Shown here one piece after another: positions 1-10,592 of a stretch of 64,000 nucleotides of DNA (within the stretch, counting starts at the first letter, position 1; each line of letters starts with the position of its first letter). Source of the DNA: Diaporthe sp. PMI_573 (lineage: Eukaryota; Ascomycota; Sordariomycetes; Diaporthales; Diaporthaceae); assembly GCA_021399435.1 (NCBI GenBank), contig JAJTUP010000021.1, positions 558,001-622,000 on the forward strand. The letters run 5' to 3'. Below the pieces are notes generated by a model. That model searched no databases. It was given only the letters and a program-made list of their open reading frames with translations, and was not told the DNA's origin. The translations under genes were made by a program, and so were the position numbers.

Positions 1-897
<897 letters not shown>

Positions 898-1124
898 GAT
901 GAACAGAGGCTTGGTGTGGCGTGGTCTCAACAGTCTTGGTGTGTCGGGACCGGACGAGACGTGATGAGATGGGGACAAGGACGGGCTGTGGTGAGAGGTG
1001 GCGGCGAAGGAAGGTGTAAAGAGCAGGCAGAGAGTGAGAGAGAGAGAGTGAAAATCAACAATTGACGACCGTAGTAGCAGAGTAATAAGGAACGGTGAAG
1101 AGTGCGTTGCGACGTCGAAGCAGC

Positions 1125-1160
1125 CAGTCAGTCAGTCAGTCAGTCAGTCAGTCAATCAGT
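1125..1160. repeat. (CAGT)n microsatellite
   Basis: About eight CAGT tetranucleotides in tandem with one interruption (CAAT), roughly 230 bases upstream of the epimerase start. Confidence 0.9.
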
Positions 1161-1970
1161 CCGATGCAGATGCGCGCGCATGGGTAGGCAAGGCAGGTAC
1201 TGTACTCGAGGGACAGTAGCTTGTCTAGGTGCGGCGGCGAGGGAGGATTTGGCGGGGCTGAAATGATGGCAATCAAAACACCCCTCGCCCCTCACCCGAT
1301 TCATTTGGAGCAGCAGCACAGGAGACGCCGTTGTGTCCCTGCTGCCCTGGTCCTACTACAACCAAGCTGCCCGGCCTGCCTGGGCGACACGCAAAGTTGG
1401 CAGCCAGGGCCAGGATCCCCGAGCACGAAGGCACCGCGGTCGCGCCTTGCCCCTCCACACCCGACCCACCGCCCTCCGTTGGTGCCCCAAGCTTCACAGA
1501 TCTGGGCCCCACTGACGCAAGCACCCAGGGCATGAGGGCGCAGGGGTGGCCGAGCTGCCGAGCAGGCATGCCTGTTTCACTTAGATAGGGCCGTGTCCAC
1601 AACTCCCACGGTCCCAGACCTTCAACGGCGGCGATCAGGCAGTTTCACATGCTTCTGTCAGAAATCTGTCGTGTCCTCTGTCACGCCCGGCCTGCCAGCC
1701 CTGGCACGTCCAACATGTCGATCGCCGCACAAGATTGCACCCTGAAGATCTTCACTTTGTGCCTTTGTGCCGTTGTGCAGCAGAAGCTGATCGCATCTCG
1801 CCATGTGGGACGGGAACAGGCGGATGTGAGACAATGGATGGGTTGATTTGTTGGTCGACCGATTAATTTAGTCCCATGACACAACACAGTCCGACAGATT
1901 ACCGCAACACAGATTTCCAGGGTCGGCAGGCTCAAGCACTTCAGCAAACAGTACGTGCATTCACACTACT

Positions 1971-2186
1971 TTCACATACGTGATTAGAGTAACACCGCCA
2001 CATGTTTAAAAGCCGCAGCACGTCACTGCGGAGGCCCCTATAGCTTGATTACCATCTACCTAGGTACCTAGATACCTTGTCACCTCTGTATGCCCTATAG
2101 GAGGTTGCCCCATAGGAGGTTGTCCTTTAGGACGTTCACCAGTTCCCTATATGGTTTATTAGGTACCTAGGTACGTACTAGGTATT
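1971..2186 (+). repeat. Dispersed 15-bp-unit repeat element, copy 1
   Basis: Begins with the conserved end TTCACATACGTGATTAGAGT, followed by AACACCGCCACATG. It continues through a stretch ending GGCCCCTATAGCTTGATTACC, then CCATAGGAGGTTGTCC-type units, and closes among TACCTAGGTA palindromes. It has the same orientation as the copies at 42104 and 42918. The array is short, with two or three units. No coding potential. Confidence 0.6.
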
Positions 2187-2971
2187 CATGCTGTGGCTGC
2201 GTAGCTGGCACCCAAGCAAAGCTCGTAGGAGATATAAGAGCAATATTCCCAACTTATTTCCCGCAAGACTTTGACGTATAGAATTGTATTCACGGTCGCA
2301 TAATGGAAATTTATTTGACAGAAGTTTGTCTCGCAAAGCGAGAGAGTATCTTCTAAACAGCCCGTTACATCAGAGCGTTGGAGCCACCGCCTTGGTCCTA
2401 CCGTGAACATTCAAGCTTGTTTTCAAGCTCAGCCGAGCCGAAAGCATCCGGCAATGACGATGGGAACCGCCGTTGTGGCGCAGCGCGTCTGCTCCTTTCA
2501 CTTCTGTCACCTTTCTCAAGGCCACTCGTCACAATTGACCCTGCAGATATCAGCATAGCGCCGCCTCTTCAGGTACAGCGCTGCTTAGTCAGATCTGGGT
2601 GCGCGAATTTGCGTTCTCTCAAAGTTGCACTTCCAACATAGATAAATGTCTCCATCACCAGACCCCCCATAACAATGCAGAAAGAAGCTTTACATATCTG
2701 GAAACAGCCTTGTCGCTTTGACACATGGCAGAATCGGATTGGAGTAGTATTAGTGCTACTGCAACTGAGGATATTGTGAGAATTGCCCGGATTTGACCAA
2801 GACCATGCGAATTGATGCTCCCAACACATGTCCCGCGGCGACTACCACTCCATCCCAATCGAACCATGTATCAAAAGAATGAGGCTACTTGCGGGAGGAA
2901 TCTGTAACATGTTGGAAAACAGTGTGCACACGAATTCGGTGTGTGTGCACACCCCATGGGCTTCCACCTTG

Positions 2972-4171
2972 CTAATCTTCTTGCCATACGAACGGCTTCG
3001 GCGCAATCCAGCCCTGCTGCAGCGCGGAGGCGTCGTCCAGCATCCGGTCTAGGCGCGCCGCCACGGCCCGAGAGATGACCGCAGGCGGGGGCAGCTTGAA
3101 CCTCGTCCTCACCACCGTCCCGTCCACGACCTCGTCGATGTCAAAGTAGCCGTCGAGCATGCGCTCCAGCCACCGCCGGAGCCCCAGCAGTATTTTGTCG
3201 GCGGCGTCTAGGGCGGCGAGGTCGTCGTCGACGGCAGAGACCAGCTGCCCCACCGGCCCCGCCAGCGGCGAGAGCTCGGCCCACGTACAGGCCCCGTCGG
3301 GGGCGTCTGGGTCGGACAGCAGCCTGATGTCGGCGACGATGCTCGCGCACTTTTCGCGCAGCGACAGCAGCGGCGGGCGGATGAAGCTGTTGGCCGACAT
3401 CCCAGGGCTCATCTGCCTGCCGAGATAGCTCCACACCAGCCAGGCTGTTTCCTGCCCCGTGTCGTGGTCCACCACCCCGTCTGCGCTAGCAGTAGCGCGC
3501 AGCGGCTCGCCAGCGCCCACGGTGAGGTGCCTGGGCACATTCATGTCGTCCAGGCTCCAGACCAACCCCCGGAGCGGTCCCTCGACCCGGGACAGAAACA
3601 GGCCCTCCGTGAGCGGGCCGGCGAGGGACCTGGCCACCCGCCGGTGGTCTTCGGCGGCGAATGTGAGGTTGTGCATCAGCCTCCGGCAGGCGGCCTTCAG
3701 GCTGGGCTGGCAGCTGTTTCTGTGGTACAACAACTGGTCGCAGGCCGGGCTGGCCTTGCGCTCTGTGGTGGGCAAGACCCACGACTCGGCGTCGTCCGCC
3801 GCCTGTCCTTCCATGTGTTCCGGCCTCTGCAGGAGCGGGGTGTCGGCGCGCAGGAAGGGCATGTAGCTGTCGAGCAGCGCCTCAATGTCGCGGTGGATGG
3901 CTAGTGTGACGGTCTTGGTGGCGATGGGCGCGGGGGACTGGGCGATGGGCGCGGGGGGCTGGGCGATGGGCGCGGGGCACAGGGCGTCTGGCGGAAGATG
4001 TGTCAATCCGATTAGGACGCAGGTTAGGAGCACTGCGAGCGTGAGGTCCCACATGGGAAGACGCCAGTGGCCTCCTGGGTGTCTTGGCCCTGTGTCCCCA
4101 GCTTCCCTTGCCGCCTGTTGGGCCTCCTCCGCGGCGTTGGGCTTGGATACTGCCCTGTTGTCTGACCGCAT
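2972..4171 (-). CDS. Orphan single-pass membrane protein, 399 aa
   Basis: Function not recognised. A single open frame with an ATG start encodes a 40-residue polar N-terminus, one hydrophobic segment (about 41-58) and a proline/alanine spacer at about 66-84 built from PAPIAQ-type repeats. A long, mostly helical C-terminal region follows, with scattered Cys (ACDQLLYHRNSCQPSLKAACR). The layout suggests a type II or signal-anchored protein with its bulk outside the cytosol. A downstream ATG at residue 40 (MWDLTLAVLL) would turn the segment into a signal anchor and could be the true start. Codon use is GC-rich and regular, which supports real coding. The gene at 10593 has the same order of parts (proline-rich, membrane segment, helical region) without obvious sequence identity. 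An overlapping antiparallel frame upstream was judged spurious. Confidence 0.55.
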   Translation of the reverse strand: MRSDNRAVSKPNAAEEAQQAAREAGDTGPRHPGGHWRLPMWDLTLAVLLTCVLIGLTHLPPDALCPAPIAQPPAPIAQSPAPIATKTVTLAIHRDIEALLDSYMPFLRADTPLLQRPEHMEGQAADDAESWVLPTTERKASPACDQLLYHRNSCQPSLKAACRRLMHNLTFAAEDHRRVARSLAGPLTEGLFLSRVEGPLRGLVWSLDDMNVPRHLTVGAGEPLRATASADGVVDHDTGQETAWLVWSYLGRQMSPGMSANSFIRPPLLSLREKCASIVADIRLLSDPDAPDGACTWAELSPLAGPVGQLVSAVDDDLAALDAADKILLGLRRWLERMLDGYFDIDEVVDGTVVRTRFKLPPPAVISRAVAARLDRMLDDASALQQGWIAPKPFVWQED

Positions 4172-5402
4172 CGCGCTGCTGTTGGTGTCGGGGGCTTTGG
4201 GCTCTGGTCGAGATGTTGCACGGCCGCGTTGGTCTGTACGGTTGTGCCGAGCTTTTTGTGTCCTGGCGGTATCTGTTGGTGACGCATTAGAATAATGGAT
4301 ATACTACATGGGCTGGAGGGGGATATTCGCCGTATGGTTCTCCTCTCGGGTTCATCTTGTCTTGTGGTTGGGCTTTGCGTTGGGGATAAAGTCTTGTCCG
4401 AGGAATCGAGTCTTTGCTGGCAATTTGGGGATTGAGTGTTGCCGAAGAAGCTCGATGGTGAATTTGAAAACGAATCTGCGGCCTGGCTCGGGGGCTGGCA
4501 GCCCTCATATCCTACTTTTCCGGACATGGCGGTGAGGGCTTGCGGTGTCAAAGGCCGAAGTGCCGCTCTTTGATGAAATCGATCTGTCCCCTTGGTCGAG
4601 AAGGGACCTACCACGAGCAAGATTTGTGTGCTGGCCTTTGTTCGGCGGATGGCCTCTTTACCACCCCGGCACATGCCCACCCCACTCACATACGAGCCGC
4701 TTGTGCGACCAGCGAGGTTCGGCCTGCCCAAGGTCATATCCTCACGCATAGGCCGCCCGGCTGGCTCCTGTAGACCTTCAATATTACATGTCAACACGCC
4801 GATCACAACTGCACACTGGATTCAGCTGGAGGGGCCAACCCCCTGGCCTGGCATTGTCACGAGATGGATCAGATTTCACACCTGTCTGTCGGCCTCTGCT
4901 TCCATCTTGGAGCCCTGCCTGTGGAGCAATTTGGGTTGGTAGTTTTGCCCGGGATGACCGGGTTGGCTTCACGTCCTGGAGGGGTTGCGTGAAGACTCGC
5001 GTGGCTGTGAAGCTGGGGTGCTCTGACCAAAAATGTAAAGACACTACTGTTCAATGACCACTTAGATGACCTTGTCACTTGAGGCTGGACTGCCCACACG
5101 GGCTCCTCTGCGTCCAGACCTCTGATTCAGATGCTCGAGGAAAAATCAGATAGCTGGGAATGGCATCGTTCATATGACATGTGGCTCAATGAGATTGAAA
5201 TAAGTGACATGTTGCTCAAATGACAGTGTGTACATAGGTTGGGTGTGTAACAGCACATCCGTGTCGTTAGCGTGGTTTCTTATCATATTCCCTATGGTCT
5301 CTTCTCAGGCTCATGCACATCCTACTCGATGAAGAGCTTCAGGACCGCCCAGACACCAGCAGCCGTCTGACGGCCCCAATGCGTCCCTAGCCGCGCGACA
5401 GG
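4172..5402. other. Intergenic, nothing recognised
   Basis: Upstream region of the 399-aa gene and downstream region of the pseudogene. Long frames occur on both strands but have no domain, biased composition and no splice logic. No repeats seen. Confidence 0.5.
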
Positions 5403-5981
5403 TCACAACCCCAGCAAACCCCAGTCCGCAACGAGGCGGCGGAGGGCCCTGATTGTCTTGACAGCCCTGCCGTCACCTTCGCTGTTTATCTTGTTAAGGA
5501 ATTCGACGAGTCCGGCGAGGCGGTGACGGACGCGGCTGGTCAGTGGGCCTGTCGGCAAGGTCAGCCACGCCACAACAGTCAGCGCTCGTGGGCGAGCCGC
5601 ATGCGTCACATACCTGGGCCCGCACCTGGGAGCCGCTTTGTCCCGTTTGGGTCCGGCATCATAAACGTCACCACCCAGTGGACTGAGCTGAGGAAGTGGT
5701 GGTCCCCGATGGGGCAGCCCTTGGTCTTGAGCTACTGCTTCGCGGCGGTCGGCCGGTGCTTCCAGCAGGGGAGGTGTTTCTTGTCCTAGGAGTAGCCTCC
5801 GTCGCGGTAGACGTGGAGGTAGGCAAAGTCGACTACCGCCCGGACCAGCTGGTCGTACTGGGAGATCAGGTAGTCCTGCGTCGGGCCCGCCGTCTGTCTG
5901 AGGGCGGTAAACAAGCTGCCGGGCTCTGCTGGGGGGGGGGGTGTCGGCCTTACTCACCTCCACACTGCTCTCGTCACACAT
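5403..5981 (-). pseudogene. Decaying intron-bearing gene, two in-frame stops
   Basis: Unknown family. One reading runs through TALRQTAGPTQDYLISQYDQ, then VRAVVDFAYLHVYRDGGYS, and hits TAG at 5788-5786. It resumes as DKKHLPCWKHRP, hits a second in-frame TAG at 5734-5732, then reads KTKGCPIGDHHFLSSVHWVV up to a good donor (CAG|GTATGT). The intron 5613-5549 has CTGAC branch candidates and an ACAG acceptor. The last exon (5548-5403) continues in phase as GPLTSRVRHRLAGLVEFLNK and ends with a stop. A possible first exon MCDESSVE (5981-5958) precedes a GTGAGT donor and a poly-C acceptor tract, but its phase does not match. Phase-correct splicing together with two stops is best explained by recent inactivation; sequencing error or stop readthrough are alternatives. 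Confidence 0.45.
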
Positions 5982-6896
5982 GGTGGTCTGTGGGCGGCAG
6001 CGGGAGCTGTTGTGGCGGTTACTTGCAGAGAGGCCAGTGATGTATGGTCCGGTTGACGACAAAACCCTGCGTCGGGCTTTGCTGCTAGGGGCTGGCTGAC
6101 GGGAACCGACTTACAGCAGTAGGGCGGCGGGGCCTGACTGGACAGGAGGAGTCGAATGGTGGGGGCTGATGGGTGGCAATTGATTGATAGTGAGCGACTA
6201 ATCGGCAGTGGCTGATCGTGGTTGACTGACTGGGAGTGAGTTGTAGGTGTTTTCTGGTTTAGCAACTGGTCGGATATAACGCGGAACACGATGAGAGGTG
6301 GCTGATCATGAGTGGACGTCTCAACATGGTGTGCGTAGTCTAACACTGTGTGCTTGGTATAACAAGAAGTCCGCAGTTTGTTATGAAGTCTACGTCACAG
6401 GCCAAGTCCTTGCCCTGACAAGAATCCCACGGTCTGTCGCGAAGTCTACGGTTCGATATAAATTTCTTGACAATACATGACGCAGGCACGACGGAAGCGG
6501 CTCATTGGCACTTTGGTGGGCAATCAACTACTGTACAAAACGGGATATCATGCCCTTGAGTGTGTGGCGATGGTGCCATGATGAGTGTTTATGAGGATGT
6601 TGGTGGACGAAGTCACGTTGATGATTTGCATGTGAACGCCATGGTCAAGATAAATTCGTGCATAAAGCATGTGGGGCGGCGTGGTTAGTCAGGAATTGGG
6701 TGCCTTCCGACATCAGGTGTGCAAATCTCTATTACCATAACTAGAGCTCAGTCTTCAAACGGTTGCTCTGTTAGTGCTTCCCGCCCAAATTTTGCCGCCC
6801 TACCCTTAACATTTTGTTAGTACATACACGCAAATTTAGCCGAGGAAGAAATTATTATACTATCACAACTTTGCACACTTTTGTTAAGAGGGGGGT

Positions 6897-7087
6897 CTAG
6901 GGGGTCTCCCCCTAGGTTTACCAAAAGGGGGGGAAAGAACCAGGAAAGATGTGTTAAAATGCCAGAAGATGTGGTCCCTTTACGACTCCTGCCCCTGCTT
7001 GCAGGGGCTGCCCGCTCGCGGGCTCTTGCGGGGGCTGCTGAGGAGGGCTATTAGGGTTAGAGTGTCTTTTTTACCGGTGCCGGTAAA
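6897..7087. repeat. Cluster of four perfect GC-rich hairpins
   Basis: Four perfect short palindromes lie within 191 bases. CTAGGGGG/CCCCCTAG with a 3-nt loop is at 6897-6915; GCCCCTGC/GCAGGGGC with a 2-nt loop at 6991-7008; GCCCGC/GCGGGC with a 2-nt loop at 7010-7023; TTTACCGG/CCGGTAAA with a 2-nt loop at 7070-7087. The surroundings carry G-runs and A/T-rich text. The pattern resembles the GC clusters and double-hairpin elements of fungal mitochondrial spacers, so a nuclear copy of mitochondrial DNA is a reasonable but untested reading. Confidence 0.6.
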
Positions 7088-7180
7088 TGGGAGTTGCTTG
7101 TCCACACCAGACCATGGAACTCGCTCCGAGCAATGACCTCTGTTGTTGGTATGACTTTTGCCGGAAACTTTACACAACAC

Positions 7181-8181
7181 CTATAGTTGACAATCACAGC
7201 TCATCACAAACTCCATGGTGGAGGTGGGATGGGGCATGACGAGACACAAGTCGTCTTGGTAATCCTGCATCCAGCTCCAGGCTGTGACCAGCCCCCAGCC
7301 CATGTTGTGCTGAGTCTGGTACGTGGCAGGTACACGGTCAGGTACCCAGGGGTCGGCGGGGCCAGCGAGGAAGGTCGGATCTTTGCGGCTAATCTTCAAT
7401 GTCGGCAGCAATTACTGCATCCCCCAGGGCAGGGGCAGCCTTGCATCTACGGTCCACTTGTACATCTAAAAGGGGTGAGAGTGGTCCACATGTCCCGTGC
7501 AACCCCCAATAGACACACCTTCATACATCTGTCCTGAGGCCAGGCGCGAAGAATAAAGTCTGACATGGCGTCTACCACTCACAGGTGGTTGTGGTTCCTC
7601 TTGTGAGTACAGGTGTAACCCAGAGGTATTTCTATCTAGCCCATCTTGATACTCTACACCGCCGTACATGTGGCCATTTACTGGCTGTGCGCTGACGTAC
7701 CACTAGCCAGACCCATGTGTTCACTTATCTTATCAGCCCAACTGGCCTCCAAGACCACCAAGCCAAGCTTTTGCAGCCCCTCACCCTTTCCCTCTCTTTC
7801 AGTCAGGCAACCCTGGCTGCAAATCAGCAATTCTATTCTTCACAGTCAACTTGTGCCCTTGTTGTCCTTTGATGTGAGGACCGCCTCGGTCACTATGTAA
7901 GCGCACAATCGTTTAAACACGCTTCTGGATCGTCTCATTGCTGTGACGACATTGGGATCTTCTTGGAGCATGCAGAGACACCCATTCGTCGCATGGATTT
8001 GCTGGCGGTGGGCTCCAAGCCCCGGTATGTGCCCGCGTGGCCAATGCAGGTACAGGCATCGGATCTGACCGATAACAGGGGTCGAGCCGTGGCTGTCGCA
8101 GGACACCATGTCGACAACAACTCCTCCAATAGCGCTTGGGGCCAGGGGTAAGGCCCTGGTCACGTCAGCCAGCAAGACCAT
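7181..8181 (-). pseudogene. Possible gene remnants, frames unresolved
   Basis: Several short minus-strand segments look protein-like but do not join into one frame. One ends at 7181 (for example WVPDRVPATYQTQHNMGWGL) and is separated by a stop from MYKWTVDARLPLPWGMQ just upstream. Splicing at GAAG|GTGTGT into GATGTACAAG would instead give a tail ending ALGDAVIAADIED. A further segment at 7846-8181 is Cys-containing and open in two frames. No family recognised. These may be remnants of one degraded gene or chance frames. Confidence 0.2.
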
Positions 8182-8470
8182 GAAGTGCCCCTTGGAGGTG
8201 TCTCATCACGTGAGGAAGTCGTCGGGGAGTGAGCTCGTACATGTGGCAGTTACATCGTGAGCGAGACAGCCGCTGCCCGGGCGACCGGGCTCGAGACAGA
8301 TCATGGCTTCGTTCGAGGGCGAGGGCGGGAGGGTCGGTGGCGGGGCCGGCTGGTCAAGCTGGCGCGCAAGCACATAAACCCGCAACCTCCCGCACAGAGC
8401 CAGTGCAGCACCTGCTCAGCGGTCCAACTGCCTCGCTCCACGCAGCTGCCAGCACGGCGAGCAACCCAAG

Positions 8471-8933
8471 ATGCCCAAGGGACACAACACCACGCGCGAG
8501 GTAGGCAAGGACCCGCCCTTCAATGCTGCTGGCCATGCTGCTGACACGGGCCGCAAGCTCGTCAAGGGCGTCCGGCTGCGCCATGTCCTGGCGGCGCAGG
8601 GAAAGAGGATCCCCTGGTGCGACTACTGCAACCGCGCCATGTTCCAGTTCCTCGCCACCGAGAAGCTCTGCCCGCGCAACTGCGGAAAGGACATCACGGC
8701 ACTGGCGGCGACCATGGGCAGGCGCTCGCGTGCGAGCAGCGGCCGGAGCAGACGTCATGCACCTTGGAACGCGTCTGCCGGTGTAAGCCGCCCATATCAA
8801 CCCCAACCACGGGCGTCAGACACTGACCTCCTCGCAGATCAACAGATTCTCCCGCCGCTTCAATAACCTCCGCGTGCAGGACAATGCTGGGGGTCGGGGT
8901 GGCGCGGGCGCAGGGGCCAGCAGCAGGCGTTAG
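8471..8933 (+). CDS. Small basic Cys-rich protein, 135 aa
   Basis: Function not recognised. Exon 1 (8471-8782) starts at ATG in AAGATGC and encodes MPKGHNTTREVGKDPPFNAA, then a basic stretch and a Cys cluster, WCDYCNRAMFQFLATEKLCP, followed by RNCGKD. The spacing CxxC-x13-C-x3-C could bind zinc. A 55-nt intron (8783-8837, GTAAGC...CGCAG) leads in phase to exon 2 (8838-8933), INRFSRRFNNLRVQDNAGGR plus a Gly/Ala/Ser/Arg tail. From about 8705 the +1-shifted frame reads DHGQALACEQRPEQTSCTLE then RVCR, which continues the Cys pattern better than the annotated frame. A one-base error or frameshift is therefore possible there. The basic charge and putative finger would suit nucleic-acid binding; this is inference only. 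Confidence 0.5.
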
Positions 8934-9456
8934 CCCACAATGACGGGGCCTACACGGCCGAGGCTTTCTGGTGGAAGCGATGATATGACGAGAGACATCT
9001 GGGTGCGAGCTGTACAACGGGGTAGGGTGAATAGACATGTTGGCACCCCCGTGTTGGCATTTCTTTGCACCCAGCCTGAACAGAAAGTTCCCAAGAGGGA
9101 TGGACTCGGACTACATTTAGACAACCCAACTAGTTCTATATTCGCATGCAGACTAAGGAGCACCACCAAGCACCTGTGATTGTTCTCGACGTGTCCAGTC
9201 TCCGTGGTGGTGTCCGAGTAGATGGTCGAGTTGACTGCACACCTCTCACACCGCCGACACGGGGCTGCAGAGACTATTTTCCTTTAAACGTGACGCGGAC
9301 TTAAAGCATTGGTGCGCTACTTTGCAATTACCATGTTGATCCATCTACTTCGCACCGCCACCAAAGTCATTGTCGGTCATGTGGTCCGTGCACCGTCCGT
9401 CGCTAGATTCCCCAAGGCGTGGGGTTCCGGGGCTCGGCACGCACCCCTCCCGCCTG
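8934..9456. other. Intergenic, nothing recognised
   Basis: Separates the small Cys-rich gene from the convergent 204-aa gene. No repeats or domain-bearing frames seen. Confidence 0.5.
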
Positions 9457-10071
9457 TCACCACCCACAGATCTTCTCCATCGGGCCAGATCCCCGCAGCT
9501 GGGCCCCGCACTGGGGTATAGCCGCACAGTCCAGCCTCGAAGCCTCTCTCTGCTCGACGATGAGGGGCTTCAGGAACTTGGTGTAGTACTCGCGCTTTTG
9601 GTTGTCTTTTAGGTAGTGCCACGCGCGCATAATTACGGACGTCTTCTCTTTACCAACCCTGATGGCGAGCCCATTAGCACCCAAAAAGGTGGGGGAGGAT
9701 GAGGGCACGTACGGAGAATTGTCTTCCATCAACGGTTCCACGACTTCGGCAAACAAGTCAACGTCCATGGTGGAGGCCTCATCGGTGTGCAGGATGGTGA
9801 ACAGGTCGAAGCATGCGGCGTGGATGCCGTTGGCGTCGGACCACCGCTCGTGGATCTGGCACGCCTCTTGGGCATGCCACATGTGTTCTTTGTCGACGGC
9901 GACCTCGGCCGTGGGGACGACGGCGACCTCAGCCGTGGGGACGACGGCGACCTCGGCCGTGGGGACCACCGCGTCAGGTGCTGGGCGACTTGGACAGCGG
10001 CACATTTTCCAGCCGAAGAGCATGGCATACGTGCCAACAATCAACGATACGGCAGCGGTGAAGGGCTCCAT
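9457..10071 (-). CDS. Orphan membrane-anchored protein with 8-residue repeats, 204 aa
   Basis: Function not recognised. A single frame starts at ATG 10071 with MEPFTAAVSLIVGTYAMLFG, a probable signal anchor (about residues 5-20), followed by a Cys/basic stop (WKMCRCPSR). Next come three exact copies of VVPTAEVA, encoded by three 24-bp tandem units at 9895-9966 that differ by a single base. The remaining 150 residues are soluble and helix-rich (HAQEACQIHERWSDANGIHA; MRAWHYLKDNQKREYYTKFL). It is divergent from the 378-aa membrane gene at 10593, with about 520 bases between starts. Near-identical DNA units suggest recent repeat expansion, as in rapidly evolving surface proteins. Confidence 0.5.
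   Translation of the reverse strand: MEPFTAAVSLIVGTYAMLFGWKMCRCPSRPAPDAVVPTAEVAVVPTAEVAVVPTAEVAVDKEHMWHAQEACQIHERWSDANGIHAACFDLFTILHTDEASTMDVDLFAEVVEPLMEDNSPYVPSSSPTFLGANGLAIRVGKEKTSVIMRAWHYLKDNQKREYYTKFLKPLIVEQREASRLDCAAIPQCGAQLRGSGPMEKICGW
9895..9966. repeat. Three 24-bp tandem units inside a coding region
   Basis: Units start at 9895, 9919 and 9943 (GACGGCGACCTCGGCCGTGG and onward); the second differs by one base (CAGCC for CGGCC). On the minus strand each encodes one VVPTAEVA repeat. Confidence 0.9.
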
Positions 10072-10592
10072 GTCTCAGGGTGGGATCTCAAAAGGTGCTC
10101 AATGACAGTGAATCTGTTGTGGTTGGTTTCGACAGGAGCAGGTCTTGGATCCCGGGGCAACGCCGCCGCTCTTATACAAATCGCACTCAAGCGCACTCCC
10201 CAGCCAGGCTTCCACATAATCGTGCAAGGAGGAACGGCCCTGCAACTCCCTGCTTCCAGCTCCAAAGTCGTCACTTCCGACTTGTCATGTCCAACAGGTC
10301 ATCTCAAAGTACCATCTCCTGTCACTTGCGTCAGTTATGAGTCAAGAGTGGCGGTATGATCACAAAGAGGGAGAAAGGAAAAGGGGGTCCTTTGACGTAC
10401 TCCAAACACATGGTAACTGGAAACACATGGTGACCTTTTAGTGCAGCTCGATCAGCACCCACCACGAGTCGCATACAAGAACTGTCGCGAGGCTCGCCTG
10501 CCGTGGAGCTGCCACATCTTCCTCAAAGTCCCCCGTCAAATCACCACACAACAGCGTCACTCTGCCAACCCCACCCCGTCCAGGAGCCAACA
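10072..10592. promoter_or_regulatory. Divergent intergenic region between two membrane-protein genes
   Basis: Upstream sequence shared by the genes starting at 10071 (minus) and 10593 (plus). No motif I can name with confidence. Confidence 0.4.

Larger units (their letters stand above)
898..2971. other. Intergenic, gene-poor, with repeats
   Basis: The first 250 bases hold the epimerase promoter with GA-rich and CAGT tracts. No reading frame here has a recognisable domain. A dispersed-repeat copy lies at 1971-2186, accompanied by TACCTAGGTA palindromes at 2057-2071 and 2160-2173. The rest (2190-2970) holds nothing I can name. Confidence 0.6.
5982..8470. other. Gene-poor stretch with hairpin cluster and doubtful remnants
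   Basis: Contains the GC-hairpin cluster (6897-7087) and weak coding remnants (7181-8181), listed separately. 6061-6890 is AT-rich, with no domain-bearing frame. Confidence 0.5.

Noticed and set aside
4024..4806. 260-codon minus-strand frame upstream of and overlapping the 399-aa membrane gene
   Set aside because: Low-complexity, Pro/Ser/Arg/Gln-rich composition, no domain, and it overlaps the better-supported frame in another phase.
7049..7059. Telomere-like TTAGGGTTAG
   Set aside because: Only one and a half TTAGGG units; no array, and conserved genes lie on both sides.
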